A DNA stretch of 64,000 nucleotides from Anaerovibrio sp. RM50 (GCF_000622005.1 NZ_JHWV01000008.1:85836-149835), one strand, 5' to 3'; shown: positions 7,485 through 15,391, counted from the stretch's first letter. A program made the numbers and translations. Notes: generated by a model not told the origin, from the letters alone.

Positions 7485-9041
7485 TTATTTGAGGATTTCC
7501 GCAATGGATGTCTTCCCCACAATGTTCTGAATCTCGGAAATGTTCAGCTTGGCATCAAGGCACTGCTGCAAAAACTCCTTGCTGATCTTTTCCCCATTTA
7601 CCAGTACAGTAAGCACCAGCTGGTTTTTCAGGTATTCCTTCTGGGAATTGCTGTGTTCCTCCACATGGGCCACTTCTGCCTCCGGAACATCCTCAACAAT
7701 ATCAAGTATGGCAGCTTCCTCTGCTTCCAATGTATCATTATCAACAGCATTTGGAGTAGCCTTGACGGCCTCAGCCGCAATGCGGTCCCTGGCTGCTGAA
7801 AACTCTGATACATTTTGGTCATCTATGGAGTCATAACCATCCATCAGAGATGAGAAATCTCCTTTTCGGTAGCACTCCATGAATTTGGCCTTATCAATAT
7901 CCCCCAATAATGTATCAACAACTTCGTCCATATCCCCGGCCTTGGCCTTGGCCATAATAACCTCACGGGACATTTCACCGATGCCACGGGAAATAAGGAA
8001 TTTTTCACAGGCCTTGTCGCTTTCGTCATCCGCCATTTTGTTATGCTCGAACAAATCAAACTGCATGGCAGCCTTCTTGGCGTTCCCCGCATAATCCTGC
8101 TCAATGGCCCTGCGCAAATAGGCAGGGATATTCTTCACCCCGTGCTGTGTAAGGGTGTACTGCACATTGTCCCTGATGCGTTTGGCATCATAGTTTTTAA
8201 TAAGGCGATTGGCCACGATTTTGCCAATACCATATTTAAGGAGAATATCCACCAGATCATCCTCAGCCACTGTAATATTATCCTCAAGATTTGGAGTATC
8301 ACTCTTTTTGCTGAGGAAAAATTTAAAGCCAATTATTGTGCGGCTAGGCTTGATTTTCTCGTATTCGATAAAATAGCCGGTATGGCTGTTAATATCATTT
8401 ATGGAATAGTTAATAACGGACCTTATAAATACGGACACATTCTGATATCTGTCCTCAACACCCATATATTTCCGCAGCTCTTCCAGGGAAAATTCCCGCT
8501 CAATAACCCCTGAGGCCTTAAATTTATCAAAGCCCTGATATTGCAAAAGAAGCTCCAGCAGCTTAATGGAGTGGGTTGATTTCAGTGAAAAAATGGAGGA
8601 GGCAGCAATCTGGGTATATGGCTTGTCCGCCAATTCCAGTACATAGGGCGCAAAATCCTTATGGAGCTCAATGGAAAGCATACCCTTGGCCTTATCAAAT
8701 TCAAATTTTGGAAATGGGACTACAGATACATACTTGCCTTTTTCCTCATTGTCCAGCAGATTTACCTGAATCCCCTGAAGATTACTGCAAAAGCCCTTCA
8801 GCCGTGAATAATACACATTGTTGCCACCAAATATCTTGATGACATCCACCGAAGGGATACTTACAACTTTATTTTCCGTAGGCTCTCCTGCCTTTAGCTG
8901 GGGCCTTAAGCTGGCCAATGCCATATAAAAAAGTCTGGCCTCCATAAGATTTGAAAAGAAGGAAGGGGACTCTATGAGGGTATTGGCCTGAACAATTATC
9001 TGTTTTGTTTTTTTCTTATGACTGCTAAGTTTAGTGTTCAT
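7485..9041 (-). CDS. Rep_3-type replication initiator
   Basis: A 518-residue plasmid replication initiator. The N-terminal half (QANTLIESPSFFSNLMEARL, FYMALASLRPQ, then SIFSLKSTHSIKLLELLLQY and FSLEELRKYMGVEDRYQ) shows the paired winged-helix layout of Rep_3/RepB initiators. The C-terminal 200 residues are an acidic extension beyond the usual 300-350. Such proteins bind iterons as monomers to open the origin and repress their own gene as dimers. The start is placed at the ATG at 9041 (AAGGAT site); a longer frame to 9119 would run into two iterons (9077-9093, 9116-9134) that more likely form its operator. The iteron field lies immediately upstream. Confidence 0.85.
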   Translation of the reverse strand: MNTKLSSHKKKTKQIIVQANTLIESPSFFSNLMEARLFYMALASLRPQLKAGEPTENKVVSIPSVDVIKIFGGNNVYYSRLKGFCSNLQGIQVNLLDNEEKGKYVSVVPFPKFEFDKAKGMLSIELHKDFAPYVLELADKPYTQIAASSIFSLKSTHSIKLLELLLQYQGFDKFKASGVIEREFSLEELRKYMGVEDRYQNVSVFIRSVINYSINDINSHTGYFIEYEKIKPSRTIIGFKFFLSKKSDTPNLEDNITVAEDDLVDILLKYGIGKIVANRLIKNYDAKRIRDNVQYTLTQHGVKNIPAYLRRAIEQDYAGNAKKAAMQFDLFEHNKMADDESDKACEKFLISRGIGEMSREVIMAKAKAGDMDEVVDTLLGDIDKAKFMECYRKGDFSSLMDGYDSIDDQNVSEFSAARDRIAAEAVKATPNAVDNDTLEAEEAAILDIVEDVPEAEVAHVEEHSNSQKEYLKNQLVLTVLVNGEKISKEFLQQCLDAKLNISEIQNIVGKTSIAEILK

Positions 9042-9070
9042 CCCTTTACTATCCTTATATGTAAAGTTTT

Positions 9071-10311
9071 GTATATACGACCGGGTTGTATCAAACTTTT
9101 CACAGTGAAAAGGATACACGACCTCAATGTATCAATCTTACGCGACCATTATAACATTATATGAGTAAAATGTATAATACTTTTTTATATTTTTTTAAAC
9201 AATGTTACATTTTAGTCGTGTATCGTATCGTCCCATATTGTCTGGCTTCAGGTGATTTTATTTCATGTTGTTTCATTTATACATGACCTTATTGTATAAA
9301 AACTTTATTGAAATTATGATACAATTCGGTCATATAAAGACCATTTTGTATCAATTGTTCAGATACATGAGTGAATTGTATCATAAAATTTGGGATAATT
9401 AGCTGGGTTCTGGAAAAACATGAACTAATTGTATCATTACTTTTAAATTTTCAACTTAATTTTGAGATACAATTAAGTCATGTATTATAAATTTATGATA
9501 CAATCTAGTCAGATATAGGCTATTTATGACCTAATTGTATCATTTTTTTACGATTTTACCTTAAAGTTATGATACAATTCAGTATTCTATTGCTACAATA
9601 AGGTCATTTATCGGCTTTTTCCGCATTTTCTTCCTTAATATATGATACAATCCGGTCATGTATTCTCCATTTCGTCCACTGAAGCCGCCTCTATTGGCCT
9701 GATCCCTGAAATTATGTTACAATTTTTCAGATAACAATGAGGAACAAAAAAGATGACCATAATGTATCATCCTTTTGTTATTTCCCATACCAGGGCAGCC
9801 TTAGCTGACCAGATTGTATCCTAAAAACATGGTGTAACCCTTACAAATACTGAGTTTTCCACAGATACATGACCTAATTGTATAGTTACTTTCTAAAAAT
9901 CCCCTCCAAAATCAATCTCAATGATACAATTCGGTATTGTATTGCTACAATAAGGTCATATAATCTATACAATTCCATACCATGACTGATACATTGTGGT
10001 CCTGTATCTGATACAATCCAGTCATCTGTATTATACAATTAAGTCATATAAAACCGCTGTATCCCTTGCTGCACGTGGCCTGAACAGGGAATAAAAACAT
10101 AAAAAATATAAAACAATATATAAATAACTAAAACACACTTATCAACAGCAATCTCCGGATAAAAAGGTGGGGAAGGGGAGCAATGTAAGTGTGTGTTTTA
10201 TTTTTTGAAAAATTTTACTTTTGTATTAAATATGAGATAGGGTACAGTTTTTCTTTTAATAAATGATACAATCTATTCATGTATTGAACAATGGTACATT
10301 TTAGTCATGTA
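9071..10311. repeat. Iteron field: plasmid-type replication origin
   Basis: About 25 copies of an iteron, TGATACAATTNRGTCATGTA, in both orientations. Clear copies start near 9077, 9116, 9203, 9281, 9317, 9339, 9365, 9418, 9466, 9496, 9524, 9570, 9591, 9643, 9752, 9866, 9922, 9943, 9987, 10009, 10031, 10264 and 10292; weaker ones are at 9715 and 9804. No ORF of note lies here. Two copies in the rep promoter suggest autoregulation. A degenerate DnaA box (TTTTCCACA, 9855) and an AT-rich stretch (10091-10135) that could unwind complete the origin picture. The number and mixed orientation are high for a small plasmid and suit a large, low-copy replicon. Confidence 0.88.
10129..10206. other. Hairpin in the origin, terminator-like
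   Basis: ACACACTT near 10133-10140 pairs with AAGTGTGT (10187-10194), extended by A/T pairs, and is followed by TTTTATTTTTT on the plus strand. The loop contains TTATCAACA (10139), a one-mismatch DnaA box, and a G-rich run. It splits the iteron field into a main block and two distal iterons (10264, 10292). It may end an origin transcript; no transcript start is identified. Confidence 0.4.
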
Positions 10312-10372
10312 TTTTAGATAATGAATCTGTATATAGGAAGAAAATTCAAAGGGTTGCATTATTTTTAATTAT

Positions 10373-10460
10373 GTACTATTATAACCATATTATAATCATT
10401 AAAAAATACTATATTAACATTTATGTAATGTTATATAAATGTTAATATAGCAATAAAATG
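10373..10460. repeat. 11-bp phased AT-rich array, 8 units, upstream of parA
   Basis: Units GTACTATTATA, ACCATATTATA, ATCATTAAAAA, ATACTATATTA, ACATTTATGTA, ATGTTATATAA, ATGTTAATATA, GCAATAAAATG. It ends 10 bases before the parA ATG, so it covers the likely parA promoter. Partition operators in this position commonly serve as both centromere and autorepression site. Confidence 0.7.
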
Positions 10461-10470
10461 AGGTGTATAA

Positions 10471-11244
10471 ATGGAAATAATTGCTTTTTCAAACAAGAAG
10501 GGTGGTACGGGAAAAACCACCTCAGCCATTAACTTTTGTGCAGCATTAGGCAGAAAAGGATACAAGGTTCTGGCCATCGATCTGGACCCACAGGCCAATT
10601 TTACATCTGATTCCGGCGGGGAAGCTATTGGTACAGTTGCAGGTACCTTCGATTTCATTTTGGGAGCTCCTCTGGAGGATGTGGTTCAGCACAATGAATA
10701 TTACGATTTCATGGGGGCTGACAAGCGCATTGAGAACCAGAGAAACAAATTTGAGGAAAAGGGCTCCGATTTCCTGCTGAAAAAGGCCCTGGCCAAGGTG
10801 GAGGGATATGACTATGTGGTTCTTGATACAGCCCCTAGCATGTCTGGCATAGTATTTTTGGCTTTGGTAGCCTGCAACCGTGTTATTGGTGTATGTGATG
10901 CAGACCAGCGAAGTGTAACCGGCCTTGGTGATCTGTATTCTGCTATCCAGAGCGCGGCGGATTATAACCCTGGTCTGAAAATCGATGGAATTCTAATTAC
11001 AAGGGATGTTCCACGTACCCAGGCAAATAAATTTGCGGTGGATGTATTCCATCAGGCAGCTGCCCAGATAAACAGCATTGTATTTGATACACATATTAAG
11101 GAGCGTACAGTATTCCATCAGTGTACTGCCCTTCATACAAACGTGTTTAACGTGGATGCCAGATCTGATGGTGCCAGGGACTACGAGACTTTTACCGATG
11201 AGGTACTTGAGCTGTTTAAAAAGAGTAATCAAAAGATAAAATAA
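10471..11244 (+). CDS. parA: ParA-family partition ATPase
   Basis: A 257-residue Walker-type ATPase. The deviant Walker A motif KKGGTGKTT is at residues 9-17, Walker A' LAIDLDPQANFT follows at about 35, and Walker B VVLDTAPSM lies near 120. It lacks an N-terminal DNA-binding domain, as in type Ib and Soj-like ParA proteins. ParA ATPases move DNA-bound partner proteins over the nucleoid to segregate low-copy replicons. The ATG has a GAGGTG site. It is preceded by an 8-unit 11-bp array and followed by a 5-unit array, with the RHH gene about 205 bases downstream; the 144-bp repeat sits between the two genes. Confidence 0.92.
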   Translation: MEIIAFSNKKGGTGKTTSAINFCAALGRKGYKVLAIDLDPQANFTSDSGGEAIGTVAGTFDFILGAPLEDVVQHNEYYDFMGADKRIENQRNKFEEKGSDFLLKKALAKVEGYDYVVLDTAPSMSGIVFLALVACNRVIGVCDADQRSVTGLGDLYSAIQSAADYNPGLKIDGILITRDVPRTQANKFAVDVFHQAAAQINSIVFDTHIKERTVFHQCTALHTNVFNVDARSDGARDYETFTDEVLELFKKSNQKIK

Positions 11245-11287
11245 AATTATATTAATGTTATATAAATATTAGTTTAACAATATAACG
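11233..11287. repeat. 11-bp phased AT-rich array, 5 units
   Basis: Units AAGATAAAATA, AAATTATATTA, ATGTTATATAA, ATATTAGTTTA, ACAATATAACG, overlapping the parA stop and running into the 144-bp repeat. Confidence 0.6.
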
Positions 11288-11426
11288 AGCTTTAAGATGT
11301 CCCCTTCCTCTTTAGGTGGGGGAAAACAAACTACAACAGCTGGTGAGAATATCTCCCAGCTCGTTGAAACGCTAATTGGAAGATTTTTCTTCTAAAGAAG
11401 AAAAATTTGAACAATGGCGTTATAAT
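11283..11426 (+). repeat. 144-bp inverted repeat, right copy
   Basis: Reverse complement of 1022-1165 with one mismatch. Folding by eye gives a three-way junction: AACGAGCT (11284-11291) pairs with AGCTCGTT (about 11358-11365) around a TCCCC/GGGGGA hairpin and a CAGCTGGTGAGA/TCTCCCAGCT hairpin. A second long hairpin follows, with AACGC...AATTG pairing with CAATGGCGTT around TTTTTCTTCT / AGAAGAAAAA. It ends in GCGTTATAAT, 24 bases before the RHH gene start. It may be a structured promoter/leader or a small non-autonomous mobile element; partial relatives are at 23161 and 37708. Confidence 0.9.
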
Positions 11427-11449
11427 AATGTTAAATTGGGGTGAAAATA

Positions 11450-11842
11450 ATGGCAAAGAAATTGGATCTTAATAATACAGCAGCAGCCCTGGGGGATTTT
11501 ACAGGCAGGGCAAAACCTATTGTTCCAATCCAGCAGGTTGAGGAAAAAACAGAGGAAACTCCTGTACAGGCCACTGTGAAAAATGAAGAAATGACACATG
11601 ACCAAAATGTATCAGAAAATAGAGTAAATACATCAGCGGGAACAGAAGCTGTTCTGGATAATGTTGCCCCCAAAAGAAGGGGACGTCCTATCAAGGCAAT
11701 AAAAAAAGATTCCAGATTATCAGTTTATCTCACAGAGGAGTTAAAGGGACGTCTGGAAGCATTGGCTGATAAAAAGAGCATGAGTATGAACACAATTATT
11801 ACTGCAGCTCTTATGGATTATTGCGAAGCAAATGGCTTATGA
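11450..11842 (+). CDS. AT-hook plus ribbon-helix-helix partition protein (ParB-like)
   Basis: A 130-residue protein with three parts: a flexible N-terminal tail (1-70) rich in Glu, Thr and Asn; an AT-hook core KRRGRPIK at residues 75-82; and a C-terminal ribbon-helix-helix domain (about 86-125, SRLSVYLTEELKGRLEALAD then MSMNTIITAALMDY). RHH proteins partner with ParA as centromere-binding proteins and often line up cooperatively on short repeats. The AT-hook would suit the AT-rich 11-bp arrays that flank this gene on both sides. The ATG at 11450 is chosen (GGGG 8 bases upstream) over a GTG at 11441. An origin iteron lies inside the coding sequence at 11596-11614. Partition function is inferred from domain and position. 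Confidence 0.75.
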   Translation: MAKKLDLNNTAAALGDFTGRAKPIVPIQQVEEKTEETPVQATVKNEEMTHDQNVSENRVNTSAGTEAVLDNVAPKRRGRPIKAIKKDSRLSVYLTEELKGRLEALADKKSMSMNTIITAALMDYCEANGL

Positions 11843-11901
11843 TGCAATTGATTTTAGGCAGGAACAATGGCAAAAGCTTGAAAATAAGTATTGCAAGATA
11901 A

Positions 11902-11989
11902 GATGTAAAATAAAACTATATAAATATTAAAATAACGTTATAAAAGTGTTTATTTGACAATAAAATAATATTTTTTAAGCATTTTAAAA
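11902..11989. repeat. 11-bp phased AT-rich array, 8 units, downstream of RHH gene
   Basis: Units GATGTAAAATA, AAACTATATAA, ATATTAAAATA, ACGTTATAAAA, GTGTTTATTTG, ACAATAAAATA, ATATTTTTTAA, GCATTTTAAAA in exact register. The last unit runs into the terminator stem. Confidence 0.65.
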
Positions 11990-12018
11990 GGCTCGTCCAC
12001 AATAGGGCGGGCCTTTTA
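11986..12018. terminator. Terminator after the par genes
   Basis: Stem AAAAGGCTCGTCC / GGGCGGGCCTTTT with G-U pairs and a 6-nt loop. It could serve the par genes on the plus strand and the small minus-strand gene at 12109-12267. Confidence 0.7.
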
Positions 12019-12108
12019 AATTTCACATAGTTCACACATTTCAAAAATCTCACAAATCACAATAATCTCAACAAATCTTAAAAAATCCCGATAAACGAAC
12101 TAAAAGCG

Positions 12109-12267
12109 CTAATACTTCTTACCATAAACATCTTCTTCCTGACCGATATCCTCCTCGTCATCAGGAAAATGGCGATCGTCAATGTCAGGGTGCAGAGGGT
12201 CCGCGTCCTGCCAGGCTTCTTTTTCCGACCCATCATACTCCTGCCACCATTTCTTAGGCCCTTCCAT
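12109..12267 (-). CDS. Small acidic protein, 52 residues, unknown
   Basis: A small ORF with a very strong ribosome site (AAAGGAGGGA) 6 bases before the ATG at 12267. The product begins MEGPKKWWQEYD and is rich in Trp, Asp and Glu, with a C-terminal acidic stretch (DDEEDIGQEEDVYGKKY). No signal peptide or membrane segment is present. I do not recognise the family. Good codon use and the clean ribosome site argue for a real gene; a longer minus-strand frame overlapping it starts further upstream but gives an Arg/Met-rich, unlikely product. It lies just outside the par genes and diverges from the hybrid kinase gene. Confidence 0.6.
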   Translation of the reverse strand: MEGPKKWWQEYDGSEKEAWQDADPLHPDIDDRHFPDDEEDIGQEEDVYGKKY

Positions 12268-12456
12268 ACCGCTTCCCTCCTTTCCACGAAGCTTATCTTA
12301 CCTCATTATACCATTTTCGAAAGAAAAAAATCAGAACTTTTAGAAAATTCTGATACATGAAAAAAGAAGGATTTTTCGAAGGAATGTAAAATATAACTAA
12401 TATTAGTAGTAAGTTTATGATTGAGTCCATCTTCCAATGTGCAGGAGGAAAATATC

Positions 12457-14829
12457 ATGAAGAAAGCTGGATCGTTGCAAAAGCAGGTAATGGCTTTTCT
12501 CATAATGACTCTTGTGCTCCTGACAGCAGTATTAAGCTTTGCAGCCATTGAAATAGTGGGCAGGGATAAGGATAAGGATATTTCCATGGAAATGAATATC
12601 CTTACCGCCAATGAGGCTGAAAAGCTGGATCAGGATTATATAAGATTTGAGGATGCTGTGAATCACATGACCAGCATCACGGATTATTATATTGATAGTG
12701 CAGAAGCAATAAAGGACCCGGCCAAACGCCAGCATATTGATGGAATTCTGCAGCAGCTGTATGACAGAGTATCCAATACAACCAATATGTCTCTTGGCTA
12801 CTACTGTGTTTATAACCCTGATTTGGTAGGTAACAGGCAAGGATTCTTTTATGTACGTAATGCTGCCGGTAATATGGAAAAGCATGAAATGGCCACTATC
12901 AGTGATTTTGATGCTGATGACATTGAGCGCGTAGGCTGGTATAAAAAACCTGTAAAGGCGGGAAAAGCAGTATGGCTGCCTCCATACTTTAATAAGAATA
13001 CAAGAAGATATACCATTTCCTACTGCTCTCCGTTATATAAGGACGGAGTTCTGGTGGCGGTTATTGGTATGGACTTTAATTTTGAAACTTTGCTGAATGT
13101 GGTAGACCGTATACAGTTCAGCAAGAGTGGTTATGCCTATTTAAAGAGTGCAGATGGCAAAATACATTATCATGCCCACGATTTTATGCTGGGAAGTGTT
13201 CATGGTGATGAAAACTTAGAGAGGGTAAGAAACGGAGAACTTCTGTCCCAGGAAACCTCAGGAAAAGATGTGCTTCAGTATTGGAAAGACGGCAGTGACA
13301 GGGTACAGACCTTTACTACCTTAAGATGCGGACTTCAGCTGGTGCTTTGTGATGACTATGATGAGATATACATGGGGCGCTATAAGCTGTTAACTGTGGA
13401 TATTCTGGTTATTGTAGTTTGCGGCTTAGTGATAATTGGATTGATATATTACTATACCCGCCGTATTACCCAGCCTATTAAAAAGCTTACAGAGGCAGTA
13501 AATTTAATTAAGGAAGGCCAGTACGATGTGGAGCTTCCAACAAATGCACCAGGGGAAATTGGGGTATTGACCCAGGGTGTGGCCATGGCTGCGGCGGCCC
13601 TTGGGGAAAAGAACAGGCTTAATGCCTCTGCCCTGGCAGCACAGAACAGAAAGCTTGAAAAGGCTGTTAAAAAGGCAAATGAGGCCAGCAGGGCAAAAAG
13701 TGATTTCCTGTCCCGTATGAGTCACGATATCAGAACTCCGATGAACGCCATTGTGGGCATGGGGATGATTGCGGAATCCCACAAGGATGACCCTGTTAAG
13801 CTGACGGAATGTCTCAGAAAGATTTCAACATCCAGTAAATATTTGCTGAATCTCATTAACGAGGTTCTTGATATGAGCCGGATTGAAAGCGGAAATCTCA
13901 CCATGACAAAGGCGCCAGTTAATATTCCGGAACTTATCGGAAGTATTGTTGCCATGATAGGCCCTCAATTAAAGGATCATAGACATAATATAACAACAAC
14001 CATAAAAGACCTGCCACATGAGACTGTACTCAGTGATTCCCTTAGAATGCAGCAGGTATTCGTTAATATACTCAGCAACGCCATTAAATATACACCGGAT
14101 GGTGGTAATATAAGCCTGATGGTTAGGGAGATTCACGTTTCTGCCAGCAGAAGCATGTATGTATTTTCCTTTAAGGATAATGGTATAGGTATGTCCCCGG
14201 AATTCCAGGAGAAGATGTTCCAGCCATTTGCCAGGGCCCAGGATGACCATGAAACAGAGGTAAAGGGAACTGGTCTGGGCATGTCCATTACAAAGGCAAT
14301 TGTGGATTTGCTGGGTGGTACTATAAGCGTTAAGAGTGCCCTGAACAAGGGGACTGAGATAACAGTCAAGCTTGATCTGGAATTTGTGGAGGATTCTGCA
14401 GAGGGATCCAAGACCAGCAGAAGAATGGATTTCTCGGAAATTCACCTGGAGGGGAAACGTATCCTTCTGGTTGATGATATTTTGTTGAACCTTGAAATAG
14501 CGGAAAATCTGCTGGAAATGACCGGTGCAGAAATGGATAAGGCCGGCAACGGCAAGGAAGCAGTGGATATGTTCATGGAAAAGGGAGACGGGTATTACGA
14601 CCTAATTTTCATGGACGCCAGAATGCCTATAATGGACGGATATGCTGCAACCCGATCCATAAGGACCATGGATTCGGAATATGCCCATAGTATTCCTATT
14701 ATCGCCATGAGTGCCGATGCCTTTGCCGAGGATATCGAAAACTTCATGAAATGCGGCATGAATGATTATGTTTCCAAGCCAATAGATTTGAAGAATCTGG
14801 CCAGGGTATTGCAGAAGCATTTGCTCTAA
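12457..14829 (+). CDS. Hybrid sensor histidine kinase (Cache-HAMP-HisKA-HATPase-REC)
   Basis: A 790-residue membrane sensor kinase. It has an N-terminal membrane segment (about 10-32), an extracytoplasmic Cache-type sensor (about 40-300, with WLPPYFNKNTRRYTISYCSP typical of dCache), a second membrane segment near 305-325, a HAMP domain, a phospho-acceptor box MSHDIRTPMNAI with His near 423, an ATPase domain (NAIKYTPDGG, DNGIGM, GTGLGMSI), and a C-terminal receiver with the acceptor Asp in LIFMDARMPIMDGY near 719. The start is the ATG at 12457 with GGAGGA upstream. No separate response regulator or DNA-binding output lies nearby, so signalling must go through its own receiver or a phosphotransfer protein encoded elsewhere. 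The Cache domain suggests a small-molecule ligand, unknown. Confidence 0.9.
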   Translation: MKKAGSLQKQVMAFLIMTLVLLTAVLSFAAIEIVGRDKDKDISMEMNILTANEAEKLDQDYIRFEDAVNHMTSITDYYIDSAEAIKDPAKRQHIDGILQQLYDRVSNTTNMSLGYYCVYNPDLVGNRQGFFYVRNAAGNMEKHEMATISDFDADDIERVGWYKKPVKAGKAVWLPPYFNKNTRRYTISYCSPLYKDGVLVAVIGMDFNFETLLNVVDRIQFSKSGYAYLKSADGKIHYHAHDFMLGSVHGDENLERVRNGELLSQETSGKDVLQYWKDGSDRVQTFTTLRCGLQLVLCDDYDEIYMGRYKLLTVDILVIVVCGLVIIGLIYYYTRRITQPIKKLTEAVNLIKEGQYDVELPTNAPGEIGVLTQGVAMAAAALGEKNRLNASALAAQNRKLEKAVKKANEASRAKSDFLSRMSHDIRTPMNAIVGMGMIAESHKDDPVKLTECLRKISTSSKYLLNLINEVLDMSRIESGNLTMTKAPVNIPELIGSIVAMIGPQLKDHRHNITTTIKDLPHETVLSDSLRMQQVFVNILSNAIKYTPDGGNISLMVREIHVSASRSMYVFSFKDNGIGMSPEFQEKMFQPFARAQDDHETEVKGTGLGMSITKAIVDLLGGTISVKSALNKGTEITVKLDLEFVEDSAEGSKTSRRMDFSEIHLEGKRILLVDDILLNLEIAENLLEMTGAEMDKAGNGKEAVDMFMEKGDGYYDLIFMDARMPIMDGYAATRSIRTMDSEYAHSIPIIAMSADAFAEDIENFMKCGMNDYVSKPIDLKNLARVLQKHLL

Positions 14830-14833
14830 AAAA

Positions 14834-14877
14834 ACAATAAAATAATGTTAAATAAAGTCTATTAAAATGTTTTTTAT
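14834..14877. repeat. 11-bp phased AT-rich array, 4 units
   Basis: Units ACAATAAAATA, ATGTTAAATAA, AGTCTATTAAA, ATGTTTTTTAT, between the hybrid kinase and the next small gene. Confidence 0.5.
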
Positions 14878-14902
14878 TCCTCATAATAAAGGAGGGGCCA
14901 TT

Positions 14903-15214
14903 ATGAAAAAGTTTTTTAGGGTTTTATTGGTTGCATCATTGTTTATAGGTTTTGCAGGTATTACGGAGAAGGCATCAGCCTGGGCCCTGGAGGGGGATTT
15001 TTACGACGACAGCGGTAAATGCGTTGTAAGTGCTCATAATGGCTATGTAAACGGTCTTAAGGTCATGGCTGATTATGTGGAGGATATAACTGCTCCGGAT
15101 ATTCACGTGCTGAAGCTGCTGCAGCCTTACGGCATCAGTTTTATGACTGTGGAAGCAATTGACCAGAATCATGTAATCCGGGTGGACGATGGCCCTGAGC
15201 TCAGAGTCAGATGA
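14903..15214 (+). CDS. Small exported protein, unknown
   Basis: A 103-residue protein with a clear signal peptide: MKKFFRVLLVASLFIGFAG followed by a likely cleavage after KASA. The mature part (about 80 residues) has no cysteine pair beyond one Cys and no known motif; it reads as a small beta-rich domain. The ATG at 14903 has an AAAGGAGGGG site, stronger than any upstream in-frame start. It follows the hybrid kinase by about 70 bases, with an 11-bp array between them, so it may or may not be co-transcribed. Being secreted, it could interact with the kinase sensor domain, but this is only a guess from position. Confidence 0.7.
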   Translation: MKKFFRVLLVASLFIGFAGITEKASAWALEGDFYDDSGKCVVSAHNGYVNGLKVMADYVEDITAPDIHVLKLLQPYGISFMTVEAIDQNHVIRVDDGPELRVR

Positions 15215-15246
15215 AAATCGGTATGATTATGTAACAAGTAAAAATG

Positions 15247-15301
15247 ATATTTTAATCACATTATAAAAATGATATAAAAATATTATAAAAGAAAATAGAA
15301 A
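15247..15301. repeat. 11-bp phased AT-rich array, 5 units
   Basis: Units ATATTTTAATC, ACATTATAAAA, ATGATATAAAA, ATATTATAAAA, GAAAATAGAAA in register, downstream of the small exported protein gene. Confidence 0.55.
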
Positions 15302-15366
15302 AGCACTAATCGAGGGGTGACCTGTCTCTTATAGGGGGAGCATATCACAACCTGATTAGTGCTTTT
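15299..15366 (+). terminator. Long-loop hairpin, probable terminator
   Basis: A perfect 13-bp stem, AAAAGCACTAATC (15299-15311) with GATTAGTGCTTTT (15354-15366), encloses 42 bases and ends in a short T-run. It could end the transcript of the small exported protein; the long loop is unusual. Confidence 0.55.
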
Positions 15367-15391
15367 ATAATGTTATTTAAATGATAAAAAT
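15359..15391. repeat. 11-bp phased AT-rich array, 3 units
   Basis: Units GTGCTTTTATA, ATGTTATTTAA, ATGATAAAAAT. It is short and overlaps the preceding hairpin. Confidence 0.4.

Noticed and set aside
9071..10311. The repeat field as a CRISPR array
   Set aside because: Repeats are about 20 bp, in both orientations, with irregular spacing and no spacers of constant length, and no cas genes are present. They fit iterons.
1022..11426. The 144-bp repeats as ends of a composite transposon
   Set aside because: No transposase lies between or beside them, no target-site duplication is evident, and each copy abuts a promoter position.
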